Source: Telmatobacter sp. DSM 110680
Lineage (GTDB): Bacteria; Acidobacteriota; Terriglobia; Terriglobales; Acidobacteriaceae
NCBI RefSeq assembly: GCF_039994875.1
Contig: NZ_CP121196.1
Coordinates: 3,906,001-3,970,000, forward strand
DNA: 64,000 bases
Reading direction: 5' to 3'
The position numbers and the translations under genes were made by a program. Numbering within the stretch: position 1 is the stretch's first letter; each line of letters begins with the position of its first letter. This document shows, piece by piece, positions 1-8,925 of the stretch. The notes below the pieces were generated by a model. The model searched no databases. It had not been told where the DNA came from and saw only the letters and a program-made list of their open reading frames with translations.

Positions 1-686
1 CCGGCAACGGACCTCTGCAGGTCTACAACTATGCCACGCGCCTTGTCGCAGCGGGAAAACAGCCACAGGGTAAAAACCTGCCCATCTACAACACGGAATA
101 CAACCTGAATTGGGATTATTCCCACAACTGCTGCCAGAATGATCCCACCTACTCGCCAGTCTGGAACGCAATGTACATTTCAGATGTCCTGAACTCGGTC
201 TACGCCGGTGCTCCCAATACACCGCAGCATATGGTGTACTTCGCAGCCACCGCACCGCCCTTCTGCCTGGTCGGCCAGATCGATGCCAACATGGATTGCA
301 CGTACGGCACTAACCCGCAACCGTATCCTCAGTACTTCCTTTACCAGCTAATGGGATCCACCAATTATCTCGGCCTTGAAAATGGCGGTACCATGGCGCA
401 AAGCATCGCGCCTTCAACGCTCGGCAACGGGCTCGTTGTGACGGCGTTCTTCACGTCAGGCTTGGATGCCGTCGTGCTTACTAACCCGACAGGCGAAACG
501 CTCACCAACGTTCAGGTCAACATCTCAAATACCGGGTTCACTTCGGCCTCCGCGACGCTCTATCAGATCGTGAATGGACGTTCGATGGAAAGTTCGAGTC
601 TGTCGCTTCAATCAACGGGAGGAACGTCGTATTCAACTACTGTGAGTATGGGGCCATACTCGGTGCAGGCTATTTCGATTCGCTAG
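1..686 (+). CDS. Clan-A glycoside hydrolase, C-terminal part (5' end outside window)
   Basis: The frame is open from base 3 to the TAG at 684-686, giving about 227 residues of a protein that starts before the window. Near the beginning is the segment IYNTEYNLNWDY. A Glu in this kind of strand-end context is typical of the catalytic nucleophile of clan GH-A hydrolases (GH39, GH5 and relatives). The last ~90 residues form a Ser/Thr-rich beta-sandwich-like tail (LTNPTGETLTNVQVNIS), as seen in accessory domains of secreted acidobacterial glycosidases. The exact GH family and substrate cannot be settled from this fragment. A 13-bp hairpin lies 41 bases after the stop. Confidence 0.7.
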   Translation, partial: GNGPLQVYNYATRLVAAGKQPQGKNLPIYNTEYNLNWDYSHNCCQNDPTYSPVWNAMYISDVLNSVYAGAPNTPQHMVYFAATAPPFCLVGQIDANMDCTYGTNPQPYPQYFLYQLMGSTNYLGLENGGTMAQSIAPSTLGNGLVVTAFFTSGLDAVVLTNPTGETLTNVQVNISNTGFTSASATLYQIVNGRSMESSSLSLQSTGGTSYSTTVSMGPYSVQAISIR

Positions 687-727
687 CGTTGGATGGAATC
701 GCCATTACAGGGGGCAAGAGGCAAGAC

Positions 728-760
728 GAAGATGCGCCTGGATTTTTCAGGCGCATCTTC
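728..760 (+). terminator. 13-bp perfect hairpin downstream of the glycosidase
   Basis: Bases 728-740 and 748-760 are perfectly complementary around the 7-nt loop GATTTTT. It lies just downstream of the glycosidase stop and before the convergent tRNA gene, the expected place for a terminator. No T run follows the stem, so Rho-independent termination is not certain. Confidence 0.5.
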
Positions 761-850
761 GCATCTGAGGGGCCTGACAGAAAGGAACTTCAAGGATCGC
801 AACTGATTCTGCGAAAGTGACTTCAATTGAAATCGCGGAATTCGCACAAA

Positions 851-929
<79 letters not shown>

Positions 930-1351
930 TGAGTGGCGTTGAATTGTCCTCTATAAAGTTAGCAGACTGAGCGGGATGCGTCAAAACTGGAGCACAACCG
1001 GAATTGCAAGCGCTGAATACCGATTCAAGGAGGCGGGAGGTGTATCTCGCACATCCGCCATCTGACTGTATTCAGACGTTTTCGAGGATAATAGCTCACT
1101 GGAGTGCGGAATCTGCTCGGCTTCGGATCGGGTTCGCATCGACCGCTGTTGGAATGGTCGCGTCACGATCGCAAGAAGAGTTCAAGAGTTCCTTGGGCTG
1201 TCGTCAGAATTCGCAAGCCTTGGTGGATCATCGACACGAAACTCATCAGGACCAATGCTACCCGCCGGGTCGAACGTCTGGCTCGAAGACTTAGTGAGAT
1301 TGAACCAGAGCCGTGTCCCCGTCAGATATTCTGGAAGCTGCTGGAGGAGCG
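930..1351. other. Intergenic region without a recognisable gene
   Basis: Several short overlapping frames exist on both strands, but none has a good ribosome binding site or a recognisable domain. The region should hold the promoter of the interrupted CMLD gene that begins at 1352. Confidence 0.5.
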
Positions 1352-1582
1352 ATGTCCCGAATATCCAAACTCGATTGCAGCGAAGTGACCCCCGACCTGG
1401 CAGCCCTCTTCGACAAGGTCTTCGCTCAGCGCGGGAACGTCCCGAACATGTTTCGCGTGATGGCACACAGGCCGGAGATTTTCGCCACCATGCAGGCGCA
1501 TTTTGGAGCCGTGCTAAATACGGGCACGGTGTCTACGAAGCTGAAAGAGTTCAGCTTCTCCTATCAGCACGAGTCCAAATAG
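1352..1582 (+). pseudogene. 5' fragment of AhpD-like / carboxymuconolactone decarboxylase gene
   Basis: The ATG at 1352 follows GGAGGA at close spacing; a GTG at 1313 in the same frame is less likely. Residues 1-63 read as the N-terminus of a peroxidase-related AhpD/CMLD protein, with segments such as LFDKVFAQRGNVPNMFR and FGAVLNTGTVSTK. After the junction at 1540-1542 the frame enters mobile-element DNA and ends with 13 unrelated codons at 1582. The missing catalytic half, with the CLASH motif, is at 48607-48997. Joining the two pieces at the GCT core gives TKLTELIIVRTSQ and a 193-residue protein of normal family length. The fragment alone lacks the active-site cysteine and should not be functional. 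Confidence 0.9.
1540..1542. other. attL core (GCT) of the integrative element
   Basis: The host CMLD frame is recognisable up to here and is lost directly afterwards. The same three bases GCT occur at 48604-48606, where the remainder of the CMLD gene resumes in frame. A very short core is what serine integrases leave, since they exchange strands at a 2-bp overlap. Confidence 0.75.
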
Positions 1583-1717
1583 AGGCAAATCAAAGGGGAA
1601 GCGGTCGCCGGAAACGGTTCAGTCCCCTGCCCTGCCGGGAATCTGGATAAATCTAGCCGCATGAAGGGAGCCCACGTGGCTCCCTCATTTCTACATCAGT
1701 GCAATACGATAGACGGT

Positions 1718-2125
1718 ATGGTTCGCATTCAAACGGAATATCAGGGTGACCTCCACTGCACGTCAGTGCATACTCCATCTCAAACTGAACTGGCTACAGA
1801 CGCGCCTGTCGACAATCAGGGTCGAGGAGAGAGCTTCTCCCCGACTGACCTCATAGCGACCTCACTCGGCACGTGCATGCTGACCACGATGGGCATCGTT
1901 GCCAGAACTTTGGATGTTGACCTCATCGGAGCCACGGCGACTGTTGAGAAGGAAATGAGCAGCACGCCACCGAGAAAAGTTAGCCGCTTGACGGTCTCGA
2001 TTCGAGTCCCTCGGACAACCAGCCCTGAGAATCAGCGACGGCTTGAAAATGCAGCGCACACATGCCCGGTGAAAAAGAGCATCCACCCGGACATAGAGAC
2101 GCCAATTGAATTTGTTTGGGGTTGA
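1718..2125 (+). CDS. OsmC/Ohr-family peroxiredoxin-like protein
   Basis: OsmC-family proteins reduce organic hydroperoxides with a pair of cysteines. Both hallmark cysteine segments are present: SLGTCMLTTM in the middle and HTCPVKKS near the C-terminus. The length of 135 aa from the ATG at 1718 fits the family. An upstream in-frame ATG at 1661 would add 19 residues that do not look like the family. It is the first intact gene inside the left end of the island. The sequence does not allow a firm choice between the OsmC, Ohr and YhfA-like subgroups. Confidence 0.88.
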   Translation: MVRIQTEYQGDLHCTSVHTPSQTELATDAPVDNQGRGESFSPTDLIATSLGTCMLTTMGIVARTLDVDLIGATATVEKEMSSTPPRKVSRLTVSIRVPRTTSPENQRRLENAAHTCPVKKSIHPDIETPIEFVWG

Positions 2126-2126
2126 A

Positions 2127-2423
2127 TCAGGAGCAACAACATCTGTCAAAGAAAACCCAGTGGGCGTTGGTCCCACAAACGTACCCGAGACCATACCCGG
2201 CTACTTGTGGCACATTGACGGAAAACCGGACGTTCTGAACCGTGTTGACGTCGTTTAGAACCTCATGGAGCAGAGACTTATAGACCGCATCGGTGACCAG
2301 CACCCTGTATCCGTTGAGGACGCCCCCGAGCTTAGCTGCGATGTTCGCAGCCCTTCCAATCCAAATGATGTCATTGTCAATCCTCGGACTCGCACGACCA
2401 TGCATAAACCTCGCTGGCATCAA
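2127..2423 (-). pseudogene. C-terminal fragment of a class III adenylate/guanylate cyclase
   Basis: The translation contains RIDNDIIWIGRAANIAAKLG, which matches the C-terminal part of class III nucleotide cyclase catalytic domains (the NDLxWxGxAAN region that contacts the nucleotide), followed by RVLVTDAVYKSL. About 98 codons remain. The catalytic core that should precede them is absent, since the frame closes upstream around 2424. The conserved region is too short to be an active cyclase. It is a relic convergent with the OsmC gene, ending one base from that gene's stop. Confidence 0.7.
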
Positions 2424-2723
2424 TCGACTGGTTTAGATTGGGGAACGAGAATTTGGTGGAAGAAAGTTGTTATTTGTACGCCACTGTGAATGGCATCGGC
2501 ATTGATTGCCCTTCGATGAAAACGCCCATCAACCTTTTACCATCGAAGCTACGCACTTCACCACCGTTGTCGAGGGCTTTGGGACCGCAACAACGGCGTG
2601 TTCTGCCTCTGCAACCAAAGTAACCTTTCATTCCTCTTCTGTGCCTCCGACTCGACTTATTGGGGATGGGATTGGAAGTGCCCCAATGCTACGTTGAATC
2701 CACAACGCGAAAGTTGCATTGTC

Positions 2724-3221
2724 ATGCAGACAGAAGACAATACCGCCGAATTCAAGACGAAAGTCACTTCGATCCACGCTGGTGCGAGAGAACGTCTCGT
2801 GAAGCGACTGACTCGATGGCTCTGTCCTGAGCAGCGCGCCGCGAACCGGCTCGTTGCACCTCCGCTAATCGCCTACCTCGGAACCGTTCGCGGTTCAAAG
2901 GAATTCAGAATCGGCGATTTTAGCGTTTCCGGTTTCTACATGATCACTGAGGAACGTTGGATCGCTGGAACATCGTTTCCAGTTACGCTCGAGCGTACCG
3001 ATCCGGAAGGCATGGGCCGAAGCTTTACCGTGACTGCAACAGTCGTGCGGGCTGGAGAAGACGGCATCGGATTCTCCTTTGTTCCTCCCGCCACCGATGA
3101 GTACAGCAATGAATCCGGAGGCACCTCGTCAACTCTCGTTGACCTTACCCAACTCGCCCAATTCCTCAATGGGCTTCCCCTTACTCAATGCGGCGCTGAA
3201 GCTCTCAAACGCGCATCCTAA
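2724..3221 (+). CDS. PilZ-domain protein
   Basis: PilZ domains bind cyclic di-GMP and control motility, exopolysaccharide or envelope processes. The 165-aa product has an N-terminal helical Arg-rich stretch (RERLVKRLTRWLCPEQRAANRL) followed by the beta-barrel pattern GDFSVSGFYMITEERW, LERT and ATVVRAGEDGIGFSFV, which fits the D/N-x-S-x-x-G core. The frame continues upstream to 2598, but that part has no family character, so the ATG at 2724 is preferred. A ligand cannot be proved from the sequence, and many acidobacterial PilZ-like proteins lack tight c-di-GMP binding. Confidence 0.78.
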   Translation: MQTEDNTAEFKTKVTSIHAGARERLVKRLTRWLCPEQRAANRLVAPPLIAYLGTVRGSKEFRIGDFSVSGFYMITEERWIAGTSFPVTLERTDPEGMGRSFTVTATVVRAGEDGIGFSFVPPATDEYSNESGGTSSTLVDLTQLAQFLNGLPLTQCGAEALKRAS

Positions 3222-3227
3222 GTAGCG

Positions 3228-3410
3228 TTAATAACCGAGAGCTTGACACGCACAAATCGCGATTGTCTTCTTCCTGGTTTGCATTGTCAGGTTGGCCTGA
3301 CCGGATTTCACGAAGTATAAGCAGTCAGCCGATTCCCCTTGGTGAAACAGCTCGCCGTGTTCAGGGAGGACCATCATAGATCGGCCTAATGATCCGCTTC
3401 GCCAATTCAT
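3228..3410 (-). pseudogene. Fragment of a cyclic-nucleotide-binding-domain protein
   Basis: The 60 codons include FHQGESADCLYFVKSGQANLTM, which aligns with LFSQGEPADCLYLIKAGEASLTM of the intact cNMP-binding protein at 12809-13270. Only the first half of the domain survives, and after CACQALGY the frame stops. It is a truncated paralogue, convergent with the PilZ gene and adjacent to a SpoIIE fragment. Confidence 0.7.
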
Positions 3411-3415
3411 GGCTG

Positions 3416-3640
3416 CTCCTTCCCAACGATGGAAGCTGCATCGATCTACTGACGTTCCTCACCAACGGAGTCGTCAAAGCTCGGAACGCATCCGGCGAAC
3501 TATTCGGGTTCGAGCGAGCAAGAGCAATCAGCACCGGATCTGCCTAACACATCGCACAAGCCGCTCTGGCTTTTGGCCAGGACGACGACATCACTGTCCT
3601 CACCCTCCAGTACGCTTCGGCCCGCGTTCTGCGTGCCTGA
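3416..3640 (+). pseudogene. SpoIIE/PP2C phosphatase fragment with internal stop
   Basis: Read in the frame of 3416, the DNA encodes LLTFLTNGVVKARNASGELFGFERARAIST, an in-frame TAA, then IAQAALAFGQDDDITVLTLQY. These are the terminal motifs of SpoIIE-type PP2C phosphatases (the T-D/N-G-V-x-E-A and Q-x-D-D-I-T-x-L signatures). The N-terminal part is missing and the stop interrupts the remainder. It touches the cNMP-domain fragment head to head, so two signalling genes have decayed at this spot. Confidence 0.75.
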
Positions 3641-3665
3641 ACCTTTGACAACAGCAGACTCCAAG

Positions 3666-4085
3666 TCAAAACCATGTTTGCTTTCGGTAGATGAGATAAG
3701 TCTGCCCAAACTTCTCTTGCAGGACCTTTGCCTCCCGATCCGATCGAATCAATTGCAGGACGAGCAACATCACGAATGGCACGAACAACCAGTACAGATG
3801 TAGGGCCACGATCACGCCTAACCACATAACGCCAACGAATACATAGATGGGATTCCGAATCCGTGCATAGAGACCGTGCGTAACAAGTTGCTTTGCCTGG
3901 GGCGAGACTGAAAATGATCTTCCTAACTGAAGACGAGCGGCAATGAACAGAAAATACCCGGCAATCGCTACGATGCCTCCTGCAATTCTTAGTGTCGTCC
4001 AGGGTCGCTGTCGTAGGCCGGGCACGAAGAAATAAAGCAGAAGGCAAACAACCGGAACGACCAGTGCGGGGATTGGGATTTTCAT
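3666..4085 (-). CDS. Isoprenylcysteine carboxyl methyltransferase (ICMT)-like membrane protein
   Basis: This 139-aa integral membrane protein has about four hydrophobic helices. It carries the family signature HGLYARIRNPIYVF (the SAM-binding RHPxY-like segment) and a C-terminal DREAKVLQEKFGQTYLIY (the E-x-x-x-L-x-x-x-F-G-x-x-Y motif). The ICMT/PEMT superfamily methylates lipid or prenyl-type substrates at the membrane; the actual bacterial substrate is unknown. It begins 16 bases after the stop of the membrane isomerase gene (4102-4527) on the same strand, so the two are probably co-transcribed. Confidence 0.85.
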   Translation of the reverse strand: MKIPIPALVVPVVCLLLYFFVPGLRQRPWTTLRIAGGIVAIAGYFLFIAARLQLGRSFSVSPQAKQLVTHGLYARIRNPIYVFVGVMWLGVIVALHLYWLFVPFVMLLVLQLIRSDREAKVLQEKFGQTYLIYRKQTWF

Positions 4086-4101
4086 TTATAGGAGTTCCAA
4101 T

Positions 4102-4527
4102 TCATCTCACTACCTCTTTGCGAAGACCCCAAAGGACCAGGCAAGACGCTATGACGATTGCAATACCGACTGACATGAAGCCACCCGTAACGATGGTCTC
4201 TTGCAAAGGTTGTCCCCTGTAACCAGCCCCGGTGATCGGCGAAAGGGCGCCAGTTCCCAAGATTGCGGCGAGTGCGGTGACAAACCAATTCACGTACGTT
4301 CCATAAAGCACAGTCCAAAATGCGATGGTTGAGGCAGTCGGTGACAGTCGAACGTGCTCCCAAATGCCACCCAACGCAAGTAGAAAGATGCCATTCATCA
4401 CGCCTTCCAGGTGCGCCGCAAGTCCCATCCTTACATTGGCAAAGTGCTGCTCTGCGAAACCAGTCAATAGCCCTAGCATAAACAGGCACATGCCATGGAA
4501 CATCAACCTTTTTCCAGTTCTTCCCAT
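4102..4527 (-). CDS. Styrene-oxide isomerase / hydroxylaminobenzene mutase-like membrane protein
   Basis: The 141-aa product has four hydrophobic helices. It shows the motif FANVRMGLAAHLEGVMNG, followed by YGTYVNWFVTALAAILGTG and a C-terminal SCLVLWGLR, characteristic of the small membrane family that includes StyC isomerase and HabA mutase. Whether it acts on an epoxide or another substrate is unknown. The frame is open to 4617, but the ATG at 4527 lies downstream of a purine-rich GAGGAAAGGAAG stretch and gives the usual family start. It precedes the ICMT-like gene in an apparent two-gene unit. Confidence 0.75.
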   Translation of the reverse strand: MGRTGKRLMFHGMCLFMLGLLTGFAEQHFANVRMGLAAHLEGVMNGIFLLALGGIWEHVRLSPTASTIAFWTVLYGTYVNWFVTALAAILGTGALSPITGAGYRGQPLQETIVTGGFMSVGIAIVIASCLVLWGLRKEVVR

Positions 4528-4886
4528 ACTTGTTAGCTTCCTTTCCTCACGTAAACCACTCCGGAGCAAAAGGGCAAGTTGAGTCGGGGCAAAGCGTGCT
4601 TTTGCGCGGTCACTCATCCTAACATCAACCTGAGGGAACTTATCTTCGCTTGAGCAGATCGCAAAGCGGTGGGAACCTGCCTCCCAATTGGGGTAGTAGG
4701 TGGTTCGTGGCCAACCCGGAAGCTATCAAATGGTAACGTCCGAGCAGGCGGTTGACCGGCCTCAATTCGGCGACGGTCGTTCGATGTCGTCGATCACAAG
4801 AGAATTTGGAGTGCGGCCAGGCTTTGATTGTTTCAACATGTTCGTCGTGTCTTGCGCCGGGCAATGCGGTCGCACTGAGTCATTTA

Positions 4887-5498
4887 CTAATTGCCACTGA
4901 CCATCCCTTGTATCCTGATGGTCTTCGCGACCGTGGAATCATTGCGTTGCAGCCCTACTTCGACGCGTTCGCCTCGCCGTAGGTCCGACAGAAGGGCGGG
5001 ATCACTGTGGAAGAGGACCGAACTGCTCGTGTTGACCACAAGCGTGCCAACGCTCCCATCCAAGTGCTGAATCGTAATCGACCCGTTCTGAACAGCTGTG
5101 ATTACGCCGGATGTCCACGTCTTGCCGTAGTTCTCCATTCGCATCCTGAGCGGTAGGGACTCCGGCATCAGTTCAATCACCTCGGCATCCACCGTGCGCG
5201 CCTGCATATCAAACAAGCCGTGGACGAAGATGGCGCTGCCCGGTTGGACCGCGCCCTCACTTAACGACTGGCCTTCCTTTGTGAACCGTGTACCAGACAG
5301 GATACGTACGGTGAATGTGACATGTTCGGGAATCGCAAGGCTGATCTGCGTTGGGCTCACCTGTGTGGCAATGCCCGCCTTGCCGCGAATGTTCATCACG
5401 CCGATATGCGCTCCGGAGTCAGATTGCGCAACCTGGACAGCGAGCATCCCTGCGGGAGCGAGGATCAGAACAGCGGCGAAACAAGCGCAAGCGCTCAT
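4887..5498 (-). CDS. Secreted DUF5666-like beta-barrel protein
   Basis: The 203-aa protein starts with a signal-peptide-like segment (ACFAAVLILAPAGMLAVQVAQ). It then has two tandem beta-rich repeats with the DUF5666 pattern, for example GTRFTKEG, PGSAIFVHG and DAEVIELMPE, and SGVITAVQNGSITIQHL later. Such proteins are exported and may resemble OB-fold domains; function is unknown. It lies 57 bases downstream of the LtaS/sulfatase-like gene on the same strand and may be co-transcribed with it. Confidence 0.65.
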   Translation of the reverse strand: MSACACFAAVLILAPAGMLAVQVAQSDSGAHIGVMNIRGKAGIATQVSPTQISLAIPEHVTFTVRILSGTRFTKEGQSLSEGAVQPGSAIFVHGLFDMQARTVDAEVIELMPESLPLRMRMENYGKTWTSGVITAVQNGSITIQHLDGSVGTLVVNTSSSVLFHSDPALLSDLRRGERVEVGLQRNDSTVAKTIRIQGMVSGN

Positions 5499-5555
5499 AC
5501 AATTTTCCCTCCCTGGGGGCGAACTGCTTTCACAACGAAATCACCATAAGTGATT

Positions 5556-7598
5556 TCAGTCTTTAAGGGTCGCCACTGAACTCGGCTGCAACCGCGGCAT
5601 TGCAGATACCCACCAGTCTCCATCCAGCCTCGCCATTGATTGGATGGACGTGATCGCGGCGCGTTCCTCCTCTGAGCCTGCCGGGACCATACGCATGGCA
5701 CTCTCATCAAGGGAATCTCCTGTAAACACATAGCCTGCGGCCTTATTCCACACGGTGAAGACACTCTTTTGCTCAAACCCCTCGGCTCCAAGGTAATCTC
5801 CAGCCCAGAGAAAAACCTTTCGTCGATTTTGTTCTGTTTCCCAGATTGGCAAACCCTCCTCAAACCCTCGCCCGGTTCCGAGACCGATGAGATCAAGCAC
5901 CGTTGGGGCTATGTCGATATGCGATGTCACCTCCCGAATTGTTTGCCCCTGCTGCAGTGCTTGGGGGGCAAAGACCAGAAGAGGAACATGAAACGAATAA
6001 TCCGGCAGTCCAAAAGTTTCAAAGGAAGGATCCTCAGCTGAAGCCCTTACTCCATGATCGCCCGTTACGACGATGATCGTGCGATCGAGCCGGCCATCTT
6101 CTGATAGTTGCCCCACAATCTGACCAAGCCATTGATCTTCCAGTCTGAGCAGCGATCTTGCGCGATTTGCGAGTGACGTCTCGGTGCCGTTGTGCAGAAT
6201 GTCGGGCCAGGGGGCATGACCAATTTGAGGTGAAAAGACCGCGAGGTATGGCTGATGCTCTACGGCATCTCTGTGCGCATCCCGCATCAGCATATGCAAG
6301 GCATCGAGATCACGCCGAACGACATCTTGCCAATACGGCATTCCAATGTGATCACCTCCTGGAGCTGATCCACTGGAGAATATATGGTTAAACCCAATCG
6401 CCGAGTACATTGCATCCTCGAAGTGGTTCTCGAATGGATGCGGAACATAGTAATGCGTGTCATAGCCCGCAGATTTGAGAGCACGCACCAGCCCTGGTGC
6501 CTGCCTGGGAGAACCGCCGAAATAGATTGGGTTTGGAGGATACATTGATGTGAGAATGGAGAAGGTTGCCTTGGCCGTATAGGGAAATGTGGAGTAATGT
6601 CTGCTCCCGATCCAAGCATGCGAGGCTAGTTGTTTCAAGGTTGGAAGGTCGTCCGACGGCTCAAACGAATCGTATCGGTATGGTGCGGTTTCAAGTATAA
6701 AAACGATCACGTCGGATCCGCGAGCTTTGCCGAAATACCTCTGATCAGGTTCTCTCGGGGTGGAATTCGCCACTACCTCATACTCCATGTGCAAAGACTC
6801 GGAGGATTTCATGGCGGCTTTTTTGCCCAAGTCCTCATCTCCGCCCAAGGCAAATAGCGCTGCACTGATTTCGGATTGACCGAGCCACGTTCTTCCAATG
6901 GCGGTGACCCTACCAAATGTGCCCAGAATCGCCCCAGCAACAATGAGCACAGCAATGGCTCTCGCGCCTGCATTTTCGAGGGCCGACCCTGCGCGAGGCG
7001 AACTTTGAGAATGGTGGATAGCAACTGCAAGCACCACGATGAATCCGATGAAGCATGCCCACTCCAAGAAGATGTGTGTCCCGCCGTAGGAGAGAATGTA
7101 CTCCGGATGTGCAATGGCCCAATGAGCCGTGTCATCGATGAGATACCACGGAATAAAGTGCCCTACGTTTTTGAACGCCTGCATTTGGAAGAGGATTTCG
7201 AGCGATATGAGAATGCTGAACAGCGCGACAAATGCAGACCGAAGCTTTCGAGGAACAATGAACATGAGAAGTATGAAGACTATTGGGACAACCGCGAAGC
7301 CCACCAGTAGATCTGCTGAAAAGACCGTTGCTCTCTCTAAGGCAGTGAAGTGAGACGCCGCAGGAGCAGTACTTGAACGGTGGAATGCATGCGCGAGGAT
7401 TCCCCACTGTTTTTCATCAAGGATCCTGAATTTGACAAAGATTGCCAGTACCGCAACTGGAAGCCAAATCGCCGTAAAGATCAACTTATCGAAGGATCCG
7501 CGATAGATCCTCTTAACCAAGGTCAGAGGGGAAAGAACACTAACCGGCGAATTTGGGTTTGCCTTCTCGGCAGACCCGCGAGAAGTTTGATATCTCAC
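5556..7598 (-). CDS. Membrane sulfatase / LtaS-MdoB-like phosphoglycerol transferase
   Basis: This 680-aa protein has about five N-terminal membrane helices (to about residue 250) and an extracytoplasmic alkaline-phosphatase-superfamily domain. The domain begins near VIVFILETAPYRYDSF (first metal Glu), continues through the Thr-rich FPYTAKATFSILTSMYPPN, where the Thr nucleophile is expected, and has IIVVTGDHGVRAS with the Asp-His metal ligands. This is the plan of LtaS, MdoB and lipid A phosphoethanolamine transferases. Substrate is uncertain: a periplasmic glucan, a lipid or a sulfate ester. The GTG at 7598 is a weak start with no clear ribosome binding site, but no better one is seen. Confidence 0.82.
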   Translation of the reverse strand: MRYQTSRGSAEKANPNSPVSVLSPLTLVKRIYRGSFDKLIFTAIWLPVAVLAIFVKFRILDEKQWGILAHAFHRSSTAPAASHFTALERATVFSADLLVGFAVVPIVFILLMFIVPRKLRSAFVALFSILISLEILFQMQAFKNVGHFIPWYLIDDTAHWAIAHPEYILSYGGTHIFLEWACFIGFIVVLAVAIHHSQSSPRAGSALENAGARAIAVLIVAGAILGTFGRVTAIGRTWLGQSEISAALFALGGDEDLGKKAAMKSSESLHMEYEVVANSTPREPDQRYFGKARGSDVIVFILETAPYRYDSFEPSDDLPTLKQLASHAWIGSRHYSTFPYTAKATFSILTSMYPPNPIYFGGSPRQAPGLVRALKSAGYDTHYYVPHPFENHFEDAMYSAIGFNHIFSSGSAPGGDHIGMPYWQDVVRRDLDALHMLMRDAHRDAVEHQPYLAVFSPQIGHAPWPDILHNGTETSLANRARSLLRLEDQWLGQIVGQLSEDGRLDRTIIVVTGDHGVRASAEDPSFETFGLPDYSFHVPLLVFAPQALQQGQTIREVTSHIDIAPTVLDLIGLGTGRGFEEGLPIWETEQNRRKVFLWAGDYLGAEGFEQKSVFTVWNKAAGYVFTGDSLDESAMRMVPAGSEEERAAITSIQSMARLDGDWWVSAMPRLQPSSVATLKD

Positions 7599-7953
7599 AG
7601 GAAGAAACCCTGATCCGCCGAATCATACACCGCAAATCATGGACTTGTAAGATTAGTTTCTTCTCCCCTGCAACTGCGACTCCCGAATGGTTGTTTTGCT
7701 GGCAGTGGCGTCAACGGCGGCTAATAAACCGTACATTCGGCGACCGGCACGAAGACAAGTCTGCCGAGTCCCCGCCAAAGGAAGTGGCCCCAAAATTGGG
7801 GTGATTTCTGGATCGGACACAACCCGCCCGCCTCGAATCGCTCGGTGGTGAGACGTGACCCTCGTCACATCTGCTTTCATGTCGGGCTGGGCATCATCTC
7901 CAAACGTTAGCAGTAAGGAATCTCTTCGCTACTACACAGAATCGTGAGGCAAC
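7599..7953. other. Divergent intergenic region
   Basis: The region separates the sulfatase-like gene from the small gene at 7954. It carries one CRP-like inverted repeat at 7854-7869 and otherwise only short open frames without support. Confidence 0.5.
7854..7869. promoter_or_regulatory. CRP-like operator (CGTGA-N6-TCACA)
   Basis: The 16-mer has the symmetric half-sites GTGA and TCAC at CRP/FNR spacing and lies 85 bases before the start at 7954. Two more such sites occur at 12135 and 12760 in the same element. Confidence 0.5.
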
Positions 7954-8166
7954 ATGTACATACCTACAGTAGGGGAACAGGTTTATGTGGACGAACGCAG
8001 AGGTATCTTCGTCGTCGCATGGGTAGACGGTGAGACTCAAACAGTAGATTTAATCCCTTCCACCGGAAGTGCGGAGAGGGAAGAATATGTCCCTGGGCAA
8101 AAGCTCCTCGGTTGTTGGAACCCGCGCATCGAAACAGTCAACTCTGCTGCGGGACTGATGCGATGA
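7954..8166 (+). CDS. Small conserved-looking hypothetical protein (70 aa)
   Basis: The 70-aa product begins YIPTVGEQVYVDERRGIFVV and has a compact beta-rich composition like SH3/KOW-type small proteins; no family can be named. GTGAGGCAAC precedes the ATG. A CRP-like site is 85 bases upstream. Its stop overlaps the start of the next frame (ATGA at 8163), the usual arrangement for translational coupling. Confidence 0.5.
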   Translation: MYIPTVGEQVYVDERRGIFVVAWVDGETQTVDLIPSTGSAEREEYVPGQKLLGCWNPRIETVNSAAGLMR

Positions 8167-8546
8167 ATACCTCCACAACGCTAATTCCAACCGAAAAATA
8201 CAAAACAGTCGGAGCCCTCGAATTAGCGAAATTTGACCCGAAAATGTGGCTGGCTCTGAGAGTCACTTGTCCGACATGCAAGGTGCCCCCGGCGTTCCTT
8301 GCTTCCGAAAATCGAACGGTGGAGCGACGATTCAGCTTCTGCAACCGCACACAAAGCGATGAGCTACGGCCCGGCGTAGCCACTAAGACTGCCTTCTGCC
8401 CCGCTTCGATCTCAGGCAGTCCCGCGGTCTGCGTGCTTGAGGCAGTTCACTTCTTCCGCCTGTGGACCCTTTTGCCCTTCGACAATGTTGAACTCGACTT
8501 CGTCACCTTCTTTGAGCATTCTGTACCCGGACGACTGAATACCTGA
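8163..8546 (+). CDS. Possible hypothetical Cys-containing protein
   Basis: This frame starts at an ATGA overlap with the preceding gene and includes [12 protein letters not shown], a possible zinc-knuckle half. It overlaps the convincing cold shock gene on the other strand by 135 bases, and its C-terminal part looks like random translation. A shorter original product, or no product at all, is possible. Confidence 0.25.
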   Translation: MNTSTTLIPTEKYKTVGALELAKFDPKMWLALRVTCPTCKVPPAFLASENRTVERRFSFCNRTQSDELRPGVATKTAFCPASISGSPAVCVLEAVHFFRLWTLLPFDNVELDFVTFFEHSVPGRLNT

Positions 8547-8642
8547 ATAGTGAACGAAGACATCTGGCCCGTCTTCCCGTCCGATGAATCCAAAACCTTT
8601 GGCGCTATTAAACCACTTAACTACACCTTTGTGTTGAGCCAT
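8412..8642 (-). CDS. Cold shock protein (CspA family)
   Basis: The 76-aa protein has the full cold-shock domain: [19 protein letters not shown] (RNP1-like), DVFVHYSGI (RNP2-like), and [16 protein letters not shown] at the end. These small beta-barrels bind single-stranded RNA or DNA and act as RNA chaperones or antiterminators. The ATG at 8642 is preceded by GGCAGGAG at good spacing. The Phe/Trp/His RNA-binding surface residues are conserved. Homologues often have a long leader, and about 280 bases without a gene precede this start. Confidence 0.95.
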   Translation of the reverse strand: MAQHKGVVKWFNSAKGFGFIGREDGPDVFVHYSGIQSSGYRMLKEGDEVEFNIVEGQKGPQAEEVNCLKHADRGTA

Positions 8643-8925
8643 AGACTCCTGCCCTCCTTGCATATCGGTCTGGTTGCGAACCGGGCAATGGGATGCACGT
8701 GCCGCTATTTCTGATGCGATTAGTCGGGAAGGTGATGCTGAGATCAAAAAGATAGAGAGGGACAAAATCAGCTTGGTGAGATATTTCGTGGAGGGGTTGC
8801 TCGAATGGCATTTCTGGACAACATCTACGGAGCGCAGTAGTACCCAGAGCATCTCATGGCATCATCCACCCATCGAAACCAATGACTTCTGCGTTTGCTC
8901 ATGAAGTGCTTAGGAGGGACAACCG

